Shown piece by piece: positions 11,107 through 23,191 of a DNA stretch of 64,000 bases. The first letter of the stretch is position 1. Each line of letters opens with the position of its first letter. The notes under the pieces were generated by a model. That model was given only the letters and a program-made list of their open reading frames with translations, had not been told where the DNA came from and searched no databases. The position numbers and the translations under genes were made by a program. The DNA comes from Tubulanus polymorphus (taxonomy: Eukaryota > Nemertea > Palaeonemertea > Tubulaniformes > Tubulanidae), in assembly GCF_964204645.1 (NCBI RefSeq), contig NC_134033.1, positions 8,404,231 through 8,468,230 of the forward strand, written 5' to 3'.

Positions 11107-11387
11107 GTTACCGCGTTATATAAACTCATTGCATCGCCAACTGATTGAAAATCTCTATGTGAAATCTTCTGATCATATAATTCTTTGTTAATATAATCCA
11201 CATAGTTTTGTCTCTTTTCTCTATATTCTTCTGCTGCTTTATTGTATTTTTCTAATGCTAAGTTATGTCTTTTTTGTTCGGTTAATGATCCATTTTTATC
11301 AATATGCTTAGATAAATAACCGCCACCAGTAAATGCTAAAGCGTTAACAATTGCCGATCCTATAATAGTTATAACTGCAAAAGCCAT
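11107..11387 (-). pseudogene. N-terminal half of the split small membrane protein gene (Mav1)
   Basis: It starts ATG at 11387 (MAFAVITIIGSAIVNALAF), a hydrophobic N-terminal segment of about 20 residues. A KRHNLALEKYNKAAEEY helix and DYINKELYDQKISHRDFQ follow. The protein stops at AVTN, where the BEL element enters; the remainder is at 2731-2867. The same gene occurs in Mav2 and Mav3 with different damage. The layout (N-terminal hydrophobic segment, charged helix, C-terminal membrane anchor) suggests a small virion membrane protein, but no function is known to me. Confidence 0.82.
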
Positions 11388-11411
11388 GTATTTAGCAAAA
11401 TAGTTATGTAT

Positions 11412-11631
11412 TTATATGGGAGGAATATATTTTTGTTTTTCTAAATAATCAATAGTTAAATTAGATAAAGTTACTGCTGATTAATTTTAAAATATCATTT
11501 ATATCAAATCTATCAACATTAACACTTCCCATTTTGAATACTTTTTTTAATACCATTGAATAACCAACAGTTCCAACTGATAGTAATGCTCCATTATATA
11601 ATCCAGTTATTATCCACTTATTATCACTCAT
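11412..11631 (-). pseudogene. small membrane protein (about 73 aa), Mav1 copy, frameshifted
   Basis: It is the counterpart of the intact 45751-45972 ORF in Mav3. The start ATG (11631) directly follows the stop of the upstream gene, forming TAAATG. The N-terminus matches WIITGLYNGALLSVGTVGYS, a hydrophobic segment, and the C-terminus ends YIPPI. A shift near 11475-11510 breaks the frame. Function unknown. Confidence 0.65.
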
Positions 11632-12017
11632 TTATTTATCAAAAAAATTACTATCTTCAAAATATTTAGTTAACTTAGTTATAATTATTTCAACATTTAT
11701 TTCATTACTAGTTTCATTTGTATATATTTCAATTATTATTTTTTAATATCATCGATGATAAAATCTAACTATTTCATCTAATTTTTTCTAAGGTCTTCAT
11801 CTAATTCATAAAATCTTAAAGATTCTCTAATTAAATTAGTAATCTTTTCTACATTTAAAGTTTCTTTATCTATTGTTGTTTCATACTCAAATGTTGTTTC
11901 ATTAGAAAATGCAATATTTTTAATATGTGTAATTACATCATTAATGTTAAATTTCATTTCTTTCTCACGTTTAAAATCAAACCCAAAACATATACTCGGT
12001 CCAACAGTTATATTCAT
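11632..12017 (-). pseudogene. small conserved protein (about 128 aa), Mav1 copy, frameshifted
   Basis: It starts MNITVGPSICFGFDFKRE at 12017 after TATATAA. The first frame ends at 11778, but homologous sequence continues to a stop at 11632-11634, which abuts the next start. It is predicted soluble and mostly alpha-helical, rich in Asn, Ile and Lys. No known domain is recognised. Counterparts: 25327-25682 and 45424-45744. Confidence 0.65.
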
Positions 12018-12033
12018 TTATATAATGAAAAAA

Positions 12034-12789
12034 TTACTCTCTACATTTTATAACTAATTCATATATCACAGGAAAGTTATTTAAATCAATTAAATAACCA
12101 TTATGATTTCTTATTTCTAATTTGAAATTATTGAAATGTGGAATGAAAGGTTTAAAATCACATTCTGTTAAATTATAATTTATTTGAGTTCGAAATTGTT
12201 TGACATTTTTTAATGGTAAAATATTTAATAAACCAGAATTACAAATTGTATCTTTAGTTGCTTCGAATGTTTTTGTAGGATCAATTAGATTACAATAAAT
12301 ATAGAAGTGCGTAAAAGGTATTATATTTGGTGTAGTATCAACATTTGAATAAACTTTATTTGGATTAACTCCTAGCATTTTAGCTAATGGTTTTCTTACT
12401 ATGAATTTATATTGTTCATTAGTTAACTTTTTTCTTATTTTATTAGTACTATCAATTTTATTAAATTTAATGTTAAACCCAACAGATTCACCCACTTTTA
12501 ACCAAGCTCTTTTATTAATTTCTTGAGATAATGTTACTAAATTATATAATCCTGGTCTTAGAAATAGATGATACCATTTATCCATATTTCTATCATGAAT
12601 CATAAACAATCTATGATCAAAACTTTTATCCGATTTATTGTAAAAAGAATTACATAAACTTATATTAACTAATTTTAAATCAACACAATTCTTGAATTCT
12701 CTATCTAATTGAACTAATAAATTATGTGATTTATGATTTGTAAGTTTTCTAGAATCAACAAATATTCTATATTCTTTTAATTCTACCAT
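12034..12789 (-). CDS. predicted jelly-roll minor virion protein (251 aa), Mav1 copy
   Basis: This is the only intact copy of the three (others at 24556-25310 and 44621-45407). It starts MVELKEYRIFVDSRKL. The sequence alternates short hydrophobic strands: HNLLVQLDREF, LYNLVTLSQEINKRA, FIVRKPLAKMLGV, FTHFYIYCNLIDPT, and the end FPVIYELVIKCRE. The combination of a G-x-Y strand before a helix, an LAKMLG helix and a final strand reminds me of the minor capsid (penton-like) proteins of animal Mavericks. That assignment is from memory of the family and was not tested. It is the first gene of the structural block and lies divergent to the zinc-ribbon gene. Confidence 0.6.
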   Translation of the reverse strand: MVELKEYRIFVDSRKLTNHKSHNLLVQLDREFKNCVDLKLVNISLCNSFYNKSDKSFDHRLFMIHDRNMDKWYHLFLRPGLYNLVTLSQEINKRAWLKVGESVGFNIKFNKIDSTNKIRKKLTNEQYKFIVRKPLAKMLGVNPNKVYSNVDTTPNIIPFTHFYIYCNLIDPTKTFEATKDTICNSGLLNILPLKNVKQFRTQINYNLTECDFKPFIPHFNNFKLEIRNHNGYLIDLNNFPVIYELVIKCRE

Positions 12790-12857
12790 TATTTATAACA
12801 TAAGAAAATTAACGCTCGTCACTAAAAATAAATTTTTATAAAATTTTTCCTAAATAA

Positions 12858-14170
12858 ATGGATGAGAAGATACCATGCGAAATTTGTGGTGAACTTCTAA
12901 GAAAAAGTAATATGGCTCAAAATATGAAAAAACATGATGAAAATTATAAACCCCCTAAAATAAACTGCCGAAAATGTAATAAATTATTCTCAAGGAGTTA
13001 TGTTAAAAAACATTTAGAGAAGTGTAAAATTAATGGCGCAACGGTTAATGTTGATAGTAACGAAAGTAATAGTAATTCTGTTGAAGTTGAACCTGAAATT
13101 ATTTGGAAAAGACCTTTCTTATTCTATGATAAGGATATTATGAAAGTTCATTTCTGCGAGCCTTGTCGAATGAAATTTAGTCCTGAAAATATAGAAGCTT
13201 GGGAGAATCATCAATTTCGTAAAATACATATAGATAAAATTTCTAATAAATTTGAAGCAGAATTCAATGGAAGAAAAAATAATATATTTGAAAAAATGAA
13301 ATATGAGAAAATGTTACCAGATAATAAAGAAACAGTTGAAAAGTTAAAACAATATAATGAATTAACAAGAAAAACATTGTAAATATTGTAAATTGATTAT
13401 TACAACAAGTAATTCAAATCTACATAATAGAACAATAAAACATAAAGAAAACGTAAGAAAATACCAAGAGCTTTAATGAAGATCTATTACCAATAAATTA
13501 TAAACAAAAATGCCCACAATGTAGTTATGCGACCTTAAGACAAGAAGGTACTGTGTTATTTTGTAATGAATGTGGATGGCAAAGAAATTTATGGGGTGAA
13601 GAAAAAACTAGAGATTTTCTCATAGAACCAAAATTAAATTATCTAGATGAAATTTTTAAAATATTTTCTATAGAAGATCGTACACCAGAATATATGCAAT
13701 GGCTTGAAAAAATGAAAATAATAGAAAATAAAAATGGCGAAATAACTAAAAAAGATATTATAAAAACAATTATTCCATCAACATTTAACACAAAACGAAA
13801 GAAAATGTATTTATATTTATTATTTAACGATTATTATGAAAAACCTAAATTAACAGAAGATGATATGAAAAAAACATTCAAACAAATATTAATGTATTAT
13901 TTGGAAAATAGAATAACAGATTCAATTAATTATGGATTCTTTTTAAATAAGATTGTAAATTATTTAAACATCGATATTATAATTCCATTTGACGAATTAA
14001 CAAACAAAAAGAAACAAAGAGAGCGAGATGAAATGTGGCACAATATAACACGTTATTTAAATGAGAAAAATGAAATGGAAGAACCTAAACAAATTATACA
14101 AGAACAATTAAATGAAAAAGAAGAAACCAATAGTGATTTCGAGTTTGATGATATTGATTTTATAATTTAA
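12858..14170 (+). pseudogene. zinc-finger plus zinc-ribbon protein, Mav1 copy, frameshifted
   Basis: The first ORF (12858-13382) has paired C2H2-like fingers (IPCEICGELL ending in H-x3-H, then INCRKCNKLFSRSYVKKH) and a third CEPCRMKF site. After a break (13383-13552) the sequence continues as 13553-14170. A zinc ribbon spans the break (CPQC at about 13510, then CNECGWQ at 13562). An acidic C-terminus (DFEFDDIDFII) closes the protein. The 3' end overlaps the PolB 3' end by 4 bp, tail to tail. A DNA-binding or transcription role is inferred; see the finding on the promoter motif. Confidence 0.72.
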
Positions 14171-14622
14171 TAACCATAAGGTAATGTTTTTATACCATCA
14201 TCTAAAATATGCCTTTTATCATCAAATGGATTCAAACTAGTTTTTTCAACTTCATTAATGTACATCTCGTGATCTTGTGATCTTAAACAATTCATTTTGT
14301 GTTTCATTACAATTGAGTTATATAAACACTTTATATAATCTTGAAATTCTATATGTTTATCAACCACATGTTTTGTTATTCCTTTTAACTTTTTAGCTTC
14401 ATGATCTTTTGTTCTATAACTATACAATTTACTTCTTATCCCGACAAATTCAATCATTTCATCACCCCCTAATTCATCTTTAAATTTACCAGGAATCTTT
14501 TCATTATCATTGCTAAATAGTTCATGATCTTTAGGATAATTGCTAAAATCGAAATGATGTTTTAATGTTTTTAAGTCTTTTGTTATGTCATTTGTCTTGA
14601 TTTTTAGTATGTAGGCGTCAGT

Positions 14623-15687
14623 ATTTTTGGCTATTAATGGAAATCCACAGTTAAATGTACCATGTTCAGTTGATAAATCATAAACATAATCTGTTGGGTT
14701 ATATATTTCAAATAAATCTTTAACTTCTTCTGTTAACTCATTTTCTACATGGCTTAAATTAAAACAATTTGGTTTAGATTTAATCAATCCAATATTCATA
14801 TTAAAACCTAATGAATTGCATAATATATTTAATCCTGATATAGCAACTTTTCCTTTTTGAGCTAAAGATATAGTTTTGCGGTTTTTGAAACTTTTAGTAC
14901 CATCTGCTGCGTAGAATCCAATGAAGAACCATTTTCTTAAATTATTTTTTGCATTTAATACATAATCTGGAACTATCTTTTCTTTAGTTGAAGTATTACT
15001 TTTCACTATTGCATGAATATAGAATTCGTCATTATATTTTATAGCAAAATCTTTAGGATTATTCACATGTATTCTATAACATTGCGATGATTTCATAACA
15101 TCTATGATTTTAAATGTTTTATGTGAATAAACTTCTTCACAGAATTTCTTTATTCTTTCTAATAATTTCAAATCTTGATTGCATAAATACCAACAATATT
15201 GAGTGTGATAAAGATAATTATACACACCTGCTGAACCATCACCCATGAAAAATCCTTTGATAAAATATTCTTTTTCTTCTAATGTTTCGGGTTCTATATT
15301 ATAAATATTATCAATAATTTCATCGAATGACATATGATTCATTCTTTGGAAAAATCTTTTATGTAATAATTCATCTCCAATTTTTATATCAGTTGGTTTT
15401 ATTTCATCGCCATTTCGTTTAATTAAACTATGATCTTCTGTAACATCTACAAACCCTAATTTAGTTCTAACTCTATAGATTTTCTTATTTGTTTTATGCC
15501 TAATAATATTCTTTAATTTTTTCCATCCATTTCTTGTCCAAACATCCATTAAGCCATTTATTTGTATTAATTCTTTTTCACCATATGAAATATAACATTC
15601 ATTTTGTTTTGGAATTATTTCTGAAATTCTTCTTATCAATATTTTATCATTACATTTTAATAATATTGGGGTGTCAGCTGTTACAGA
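14623..15687 (-). other. intein with LAGLIDADG endonuclease in Mav1 PolB (355 aa), intact frame
   Basis: The intein begins Ser (TCT at 15685-15687) after YFD and ends Asn (14623-14625) before TDAY, so excision restores the YFDTD motif C. Splicing block A is SVTADTPILLKC. Block B is VDVTEDHSL with the conserved Thr and His. Block F is YVYDLSTEHGTF, and block G is PLIAKN followed by Thr. Between them are two LAGLIDADG-type motifs, IKGFFMGDGSAG and FFIGFYAADGT, both with their Asp. The penultimate residue is Lys where His is usual. This matches the PolB motif-C site used by archaeal and giant-virus inteins. The reading frame is unbroken. Confidence 0.93.
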
Positions 15688-18031
15688 ATCAAAATATAAT
15701 ATTTCAATATGCTTTTCCCCAAAAAGTGGTTGTAAAACATTATAATAAAAATCATACATTAATAATTTTGATACTTCTAAAACAGTTGAACCAATGAATA
15801 TAGGTTTATTAAATTTCATTGACGTTCTTTTTAATTTAACTGCTGTTAAATAATCTTCAAATCTTTTATTTCCCAAATGTCTAGGACTTGATTGTAAATG
15901 TCTTAATCTTTCAGAATTATTTACTAATTCAATATCATTTCTATTTCTAATATTTTCACATGTTTTACCATAAAAACTATTATTCATTAATTTAAAGAAA
16001 TCTTTTTCAAAATCTGTTTTTGATATGGTTCTCTGTTGAGTATTAAAATCTATATATTTTTCTAACCACTTCGATTGATTAAATTCAATATATCTATGTA
16101 CTTTCTTTAATTTCATTCCTTGTTTTAGATAAAATTTTAACATTCTATAATGAACAATGTAATTGTATTTATTATTTTGAGTAAGTATTAATTTTTCTGT
16201 AAAATTATGATCTTTCGGTTTTATTTTCTTCTTTCTTCTGGTATTCACTTAAATAACTATCATCTACGACTAAATGTTCTGGGCAATAAGGTAAGTTTCT
16301 TGTTTTAAACTTTATATTTTCAGGATATTCTAAATCAACTACAAAGAAATAACCAATTGGTGCTTCATCTTTTAAACTCGCAATTGCGCTTTCCCAATCA
16401 GTTTTATCACCATTTTCAACTTCTGTTAATATAAAATTTTTATATGGTTGAGGTTGCATCATTGCCCAGCCATATAAATTATTGGCGTCAATATATAATA
16501 ATTTATATTCATCATTTGCTTTAAAATATCTATCTCCCATAACACCACTAATTCCACCTCTAATTGATTTTTCAAATTATAAAACAATATCTATATTTGT
16601 TAACAAATCCATTTTTGTATCTGTAAATTTTAAACCACATTGCCAGGTTAAACCAGGACTAGAGTAGCAATAGCAGGGATCAACATTAAAATGATTCAAA
16701 TTGACTTCTCTAAATTTTTCAAATATATCGGCTAATATCATAACATCTGATTTTAAGTAAAGATCAACTAATTCACCATGATTTTTAAAATTGAAATGAT
16801 TCCATATATTCAATGTTTTATGAAAAACTTCATCTTTCACGTACTCATTTTTTAATTGATCATAAAATTGTTCTTTCATTAATTTTGTTTCTTTGAAATC
16901 ATCATGCGTTTTATAAAATGAGTAAGGTATTGCGCCTTTATTTCTCAATAATTTAAAATCTTGTTCATTTGGATAATAATATCGAGTTATTATAAAATCA
17001 TTATCAACTAAACTTTTTGATAAATTATCTAATGAACTTGCTAGAAATCTATAAGAATCTAAAAATCTAATGCAACCAAATTGAAATGAAATATAATTTT
17101 CAGATGTTTTAGCTAATAGTTTAAAATCATATTTTCTTACATTTACACCATTCATAGCATTATATTCTTCTATTTCTTGATTAATTGCGCCCGATATTCC
17201 CGATAATTGTTTTATAAATAGATGGGCATCATAGCCTGATAAATCATGAAATAATATTGGAACGAAATTTACTTTTTTTAGCTTGTAAATTACAATCTTC
17301 ATGAGCAGCTCCATGATATTTTGAATTTAAATGATCATGATCTCTAACTTTTTTATCAAATGAATAAAAACGTTTTTCACAATAACAACAATGGGTTGCA
17401 TAATTAAAATCAATTTCATCTTCTTTTGTCATAACTATTCTTTTATTTTTGTTTAATAATTCTGCAAAATCACTTTCTAATTCAATTATTTTGTTACAAA
17501 AATTATTAACTACATCTTCACCTCTAAAAGAAATATATTGACTTTCATATAATTCAGGATAATTTGATTTTATGTAAATTCCATAAGCAGCAGCTCTTTG
17601 ATGAACTTTTTTAATTGTATTTATAATTGGCGGGTCTTGAATTATATCTTCATTTAGTTCATTTCCTTTATCCATTGATTTAATAATTGCTTTTTGTTGT
17701 ATATTTCTTTTCTATCTTGATTAGTTAATTCTTTATTCAACGATTCAAAATCCCCATAAATTACAAATGGAACAATATTTTTAAATTTACGATTAGTAAA
17801 TCTCAATTTATAATCTTTTTCTGTTGGCATTATTAATTTACAAAAATCTTTATTATCACATAATTCTTCATGTTTTAATAATGTATTCTCAGTCATTAAT
17901 TTAGATAAACATTTTCAACATAGATAAATTTTATTATGGTGATCGCTTTCTGTTCTAAAGAATAAATCAATTTGTTTTAACCACATATAATGTTCATTTT
18001 CATCTTTTTTTTAAATATAACAAATCTATAG

Positions 18032-18037
18032 CATTTT
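18032..18037. repeat. target duplication of Mav2, left copy (CATTTT)
   Basis: It matches CATTTC at 34674-34679 with one mismatch. Both lie in the Mav1 PolB gene, and Mav2's own PolB shows the uninterrupted sequence at that place. Six bases is the Maverick/Polinton rule. Confidence 0.85.
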
Positions 18038-18122
18038 AGTAATTAGAAGATGGCGTTTTCATACCAGAGTACTAGAGTACTAGACACCACTCATCACCAC
18101 AAGTAATTTTTTTTCCTAATAA
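18038..18122. repeat. Mav2 left terminal inverted repeat
   Basis: It starts AGTAATTAGAAGATGGCG and contains a CCAGAGTACTAGAGTACTAG repeat, then CTCATCACCACAAG before the T-run and PolB start. Its inverse lies at 34614-34673 plus 34414-34447. The same 85-bp layout with GTACGAG in place of GTACTAG ends Mav1 at 35885-35969. Confidence 0.92.
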
Positions 18123-21100
18123 ATGGGGGAGAATGAACACCAGCCAGAAAACAATAATGTTAATGAAAATCAATATCATTGTCCATATTGTAAAAAATAC
18201 ATTAATAAATCTAATAAATCTCATCATGAAAAATCTGCAAATCATATAAAAAATATAATAGATTTTAAAACTCCAGAAAATTCCAATGAAAGAAAAGAAC
18301 GATTAGAAAATATGAATGTGGATGAAATAAAATGTGAAGTTTGTAATGAATTTATAGTAAAAAGGAATTATAAAAGACATATCAAATCACAAAAACACCA
18401 TCAAAATTTGAGTAATGATATTTTAGGAATAGATTATTTCGATGATAAACCTCAACAAGTAAAAAAACCAACTTCAAAAACTAAATCCATTTCAAATAAA
18501 CCTTACATGGAAAATGTTAGAAATTATATTGATTCACTAGAAATAAAAGATACAATTGAAATTTTAGAAACATTACATTCTAAAATTGGTCCTGCGGCTA
18601 TTATATTTAGATTCTTTAAAGGAACAACAATAGAAGATTATAGTAAATTTAATGAAATAATAGAAAAAATACTAGTTTTGATAACAGATGTTGAATATCC
18701 AAAAATTAATATCTCTGGGTAAGTAAGTTTTATAAAGTCAGAAGATAAAATGGATTATAGTATTCAAACACTCTCTGAAGAAATAATTTCAAAAACGCAA
18801 ATAAAAGAGAAGTTAGAAAAAATATTTAATGAATTTAAACGTCATATTGAAGAGAGATATTTAAAGGGTTCTGGTTTAACACTGAATGGAATTATATTTT
18901 TAGATTTAAATGTTTATAATACAAAAAGGAATAAAACATCAAAAAGTAAAACAATGTTTAAAAATGACTCAAACTTTACAACAGAAAAGGATATTAAAGC
19001 ATCAAGTTATATTAAATTACCATTTACAACAAAAGCAGTAATAAATGTTCAAAATGAAGATAATAAATGTTTTCTATGGTCAATTATTAGTTGCTTACAC
19101 CCAACAGAAGATATTACGCATAGTTTTAGAATAACAAATTACCGGAAATATGAAACATTAAATAAAATTGATCAATATCCAGTAACTATAAAAATGATAC
19201 CCAAAATAGAAAAAATTAATAAGTTAAGAATAAATGTATTCGAATTAATGCAATTACCAAAGACAAAAGGTGAAAATATTAAAGATTATACATTGGAAGC
19301 TTTATATTTAACAGAATATTATGATGATGAAAATGCTATAGATTTGTTATATTACAAAAAAGATGAATATGAACATTATATGTGGTTAAAACAAATTGAT
19401 TTATTCTTTAGAACAGAAAGTGATTTTAACAGTCATAAAATCTATCTATGTAGAAAATGTTTATCTAAATTTAGAACTGAGAATGCGTTACTAAAACATA
19501 AAGAATTATGTGATAATAAAGATTTTTGCAAATTAATAATGCCAACAGAAAAAGATTATAAATTGAAATTTACTACTCATAAATTTAAAAATATTGTTCC
19601 ATTTGTAATTTATGGGGATTTTGAATCGTTGAATAAAGAATTAACTGATCAAGATAGAAAAGAAATATATAACAAAAAGCAATTATTAAAATCAATGGAT
19701 AAAGGAAATGAATTAAATGAAGACACAACACAAGACCCGCCAATTATAAATACAATTAAAAAAGTTCATCAAAGAGCTGCTGCATATGGAATTTATATAA
19801 AATCAAATTATCCCGAATTATATGAAAGTCAATATATTTCTTTTAGAGGTGAAGATGTAGTTAATGATTTTTGTAACAAAATGATTGAATTAGAAAGTGA
19901 TTTTGCAAAATTATTAAACAAAAATAAAAGAATATTTATGACAAAAGAAGATGAAATTGATTTTAAGTATGCAACTCATTGTTGTTATTGTGAAAAACGT
20001 TTTTATTCATTTGATAAAAAAGTTAGAGATCATGATCATTTAAATTAAAAAATATCGTGGAGCTGCTCATGAAGATTGTAATTTACATGCTAAAAAAGTA
20101 AATTTCGTACCAATATTATTTCATAATTTATCAGGTTATGATACCCATCTATTTATAAAACAATTATCAAGGAAATTGGGCACAATTAATCAAGAAATAG
20201 AAGAATATAATGCTATGAATGGTGTAAATGTAAGAAAATATGATTTTAAACTATTAGCTAAAACATCTGAGAATTATATTTCATTTCAATTTGGTTGCAT
20301 TAGATTTTTAGATTCTTATAGATTTCTAGCAAGTTCATTAGATAATTTATCAAAAAGTTTAGTTGATAATGATTTTATAATAACTCGATATTATTATCCA
20401 AATGACCAAGATTTTAAATTATTGAGATATAAAGGTGCAATTCCTTATTCATTTTATAAAACACACAATGATTTTAATGTAACAGAATTATTAAAAGATC
20501 AATTTTATGATCAATTAAAAGAGGAGTATGTGAAAGACGAAGTGTTTAATAGAACATTAAATATTTAGAACCATTTTAAGATGAAAAATCATGGGGAATT
20601 AGTTGATTTATATTTAAAATCAGATGTTATGATATTGGCTGACATATTTGAAAAATTTAGAGAAGTTAATTTGAATCATTTTAATGTTGATCCTTGTTAT
20701 TGCTACTCTAGTCCTGGTTTAACCTGGCAATGTGGTTTAAAATATACAAATGTAGAATTAGATTTATTAAAAGAACCAGATATGGTTTTATTATTTGAAA
20801 AATCATTTAGAGGTGGAATTAGTGGTGTTATGGGAGATAGATATTTTAAAGCAAATGATGAATATAAATTATTATATATTGACGCCAATAATTTATATGG
20901 TTGGGCAATGATGCAACCTCAACCATATAAAAATTTTATATTAACAGAAGTTGAAAATGATGATAAAACTAATTGGGAAAGCGCAATTATGAGTTTAGAA
21001 GATGAAGCGCCAATTGGTTATTTCTTTGTAGTTGATTTAGAATATCCCGAAAATATAAAGTTTAAAACAAGAAACTTACCTTATTGCCCAGAACATTTAA

Positions 21101-23191
21101 CCGTAGATGATAGTTATTTAAGTGAATACCAGAAGAAAATAAAACCGAAAGATCATGTTTTTACAGAAAAATTAATACTTACTCAAAATAATAAATACAA
21201 TTACATTGTTCATTATAGAATGTTAAAATTTTATCTAAAACAAGGAATGAAATTAAAGAAAGTACATAGATATATTGAATTTAATCAATCGAAGTGGTTA
21301 GAAAAATATATAGATTTTAATACTCAACAGAGAACCATATCAAAAACAGATTTTGAAAAAGATTTCTTCAAATTAATGAACAATAGTTTTTATGGTAAAA
21401 CATGTGAAAATATTAGAAATAGAAATGATATTGAATTAGTAAATAATTCTGAAAGATTAAGACATTTACAATCAAGTCCTAGACATTTAGGAAATAAAAG
21501 ATTTGAAGATTATTTAACAGCAGTTAAATTAAAAAGAACGTCAATGAAATTTGATAAACCTATATTCATTGGTTCAACTGTTTTAGAAGTATCAAAATTA
21601 TTAATGTATGATTTTTATTATAATGTTTTACAACCACTTTTTGGGGAAAAGCATATTGAAATATTATATTTTGATTCTGTAACAGCTGACACCCCAATAT
21701 TATTAAAATGTAATGATAAAATATTGATAAGAAGAATTTCAGAAATAATTCCAAAACAAAATGAATGTTATATTTCATATGGTGAAAAAGAATTAATACA
21801 AATAAATGGCTTAATGGATGTTTGGACAAGAAATGGATGGAAAAAATTAAAGAATATTATTAGGCATAAAACAAATAAGAAAATCTATAGAGTTAGAACT
21901 AAATTAGGGTTTGTAGATGTTACAGAAGACCATAGTTTAATTAAACGAAATGGTGATGAAATAAAACCACCTGATATAAAAATTGGAGATGAATTATTAC
22001 ATAAAAGATTTTTCCAAAGAATGAATCATATGTCATTTGATGAAATAATTGATAATATTTATAACATAGAACCCGAAACATTAGAAGAAAAAGAATATTT
22101 TATCAAAGGATTTTTCATGGGTGATGGTTCAGCAGGCGTGTATAATTATGTTTGGGGTAATAAATATTGTTGGTATTCATGCAATCAAGACTTAAAATTA
22201 TTAGAAAGAATTAAGAAATTCTGTGAAGAAGTTTATTCACATAAAACATTCAAAATCATAGATGTTATGAAATCATCGCAATGTTATAGAATACATGTGA
22301 ATAATCCTAAAGATTTTGCTATAAAATATAATGATGAATTCTATATTCATGCAATAGTGAAAAGTAATACTTCAACAAAAGAAAAGATAGTACCAGATTA
22401 TGTATTAAATGCAAAAAATAATTTAAGAAAGTGGTTCTTCATTGGATTCTATGCCGCAGATGGCACTAAAAAATTTACAAAGGATAAAAAGATAACATTT
22501 GCACAGAAAGGAAAAGTATCAGGATTAAATATATTATGCAGTTCATTAGGATTTAATATGAATATAGAATTAATTAAATCTAAACCAATTTGTTTTAATA
22601 TAAGGCATGTAGAAAAAGAATTAACAGAAGAAGTTAAAGATTTATTTGAAATATATAACCCAACAGATTATGTTTATGATTTATCAACAGATGATGGAAC
22701 ATTCAATTCTGGGTTCCCATCAATCCAAAAAAAATACCGACAGTTACATACTAAAAATCAAGACAAATGACATAACAAAAGACTTAAAAACATTAAAACA
22801 TCATTTTGATTTTAGCAATTATCCCAAAGATCATGAACTATTTAGCAATGATAATAAAAAGATTCCTGGTAAGTTTAAAGATGAATTAGGGGGTGATGAA
22901 ATGATTGAATTTGTTGGGATAAGAAGTAAAATGTATAGTTACAGAACAAAAGATCATGAAGCTAAAAAGTTAAAAGGAATAACAAAATATGTGGTTGATA
23001 AACATATAGAATTTCAAGATTATATAAAGTGTTTATATAACTCAATTGTAATGAAACATAAAATGAATTGTTTAAGATCAGAAGATCACGAGATGTACAT
23101 TAATGAAGTTGAAAAAACTAGTTTGAATCCATTTGATGATAAAAGACATATTTCAGATGATGGTATAAAAACATTACCTTATGGCCATTAA
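18123..23191 (+). pseudogene. polB: Mav2 DNA polymerase B with N-terminal zinc fingers and decayed intein
   Basis: It starts MGENEHQPEN at 18123 in the TAATAAATG context. Two C2H2-like fingers (HCPYCKKYINKSNKSHH; IKCEVCNEFIVKRNYKRH) come first. An in-frame TAA at 18721 replaces the AAA of the other copies. A 432-codon piece follows (CLHP region, C2H2 finger LCRKCLSKF, Exo I YGDFESLN, HNH-like motif). A frameshift sits at about 20045 and a nonsense TAG at 20566, then 729 open codons with Exo III, motifs A and B, and the intein. A shift at the intein end (about 22720) breaks the polymerase before TDSYI-like sequence. Original length would be near 1,690 residues including the intein. Confidence 0.92.
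21676..22735 (+). other. intein in Mav2 PolB, C-terminal splice junction destroyed
   Basis: The N-terminal half is the same as in Mav1: Ser1 after YFD, SVTADTPILL, VTEDHSL, FFMGDGSAG and FIGFYAADGT. Near the end the block F Cys-Gly context reads FNSGFPSIQ. An expanded A-run at about 22727-22734 shifts the frame, so the terminal Asn and the following Thr-Asp are lost from the frame. Splicing of this copy is not possible as read. Confidence 0.9.

Larger units (their letters stand above)
14167..18037 (-). pseudogene. polB: Mav1 DNA polymerase B, C-terminal two thirds, with intein
   Basis: The gene is cut at 18037 by Mav2; its 5' part lies at 34680-35884. In order: C2H2 finger near 17880; Exo I VIYGDFESLN; an HNH-like CCYCEKRFYSFD, RDHDHLN and AAHEDCNLQ; Exo II HDLSGYDAHLF; Exo III YLKSDVMILADIFEKF; polymerase motif A LYIDANNLYGWAM; motif B KLMNNSFYGKTCENI; motif C split by the intein (YFD, then TDAY); and a KxY-type motif (IRSKLYSY). 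This is the layout of protein-primed family B polymerases of Mavericks. Frameshifts at about 17670, 17280, 16570 and 16230 break the frame, but the piece 14167-16248 with the whole intein is open (693 codons). Confidence 0.92.

Noticed and set aside
18715-18735. GTAAGT after the TAA at 18721 considered as an intron donor in PolB
   Set aside because: The other two copies have a Lys codon and read through in frame, so the simplest reading is a nonsense mutation, and no acceptor pattern is needed.
20703-20888. 61-codon minus ORF, repeated at 40784 and (plus strand) 16482
   Set aside because: Antisense shadow of PolB motif A region.
21566-21829. 87-codon minus-strand ORF rich in Leu/Ile/His, also at 15534-15797
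   Set aside because: It lies antisense to the PolB-intein junction in two copies and is identical only because the sense gene is conserved; no start context on that strand.
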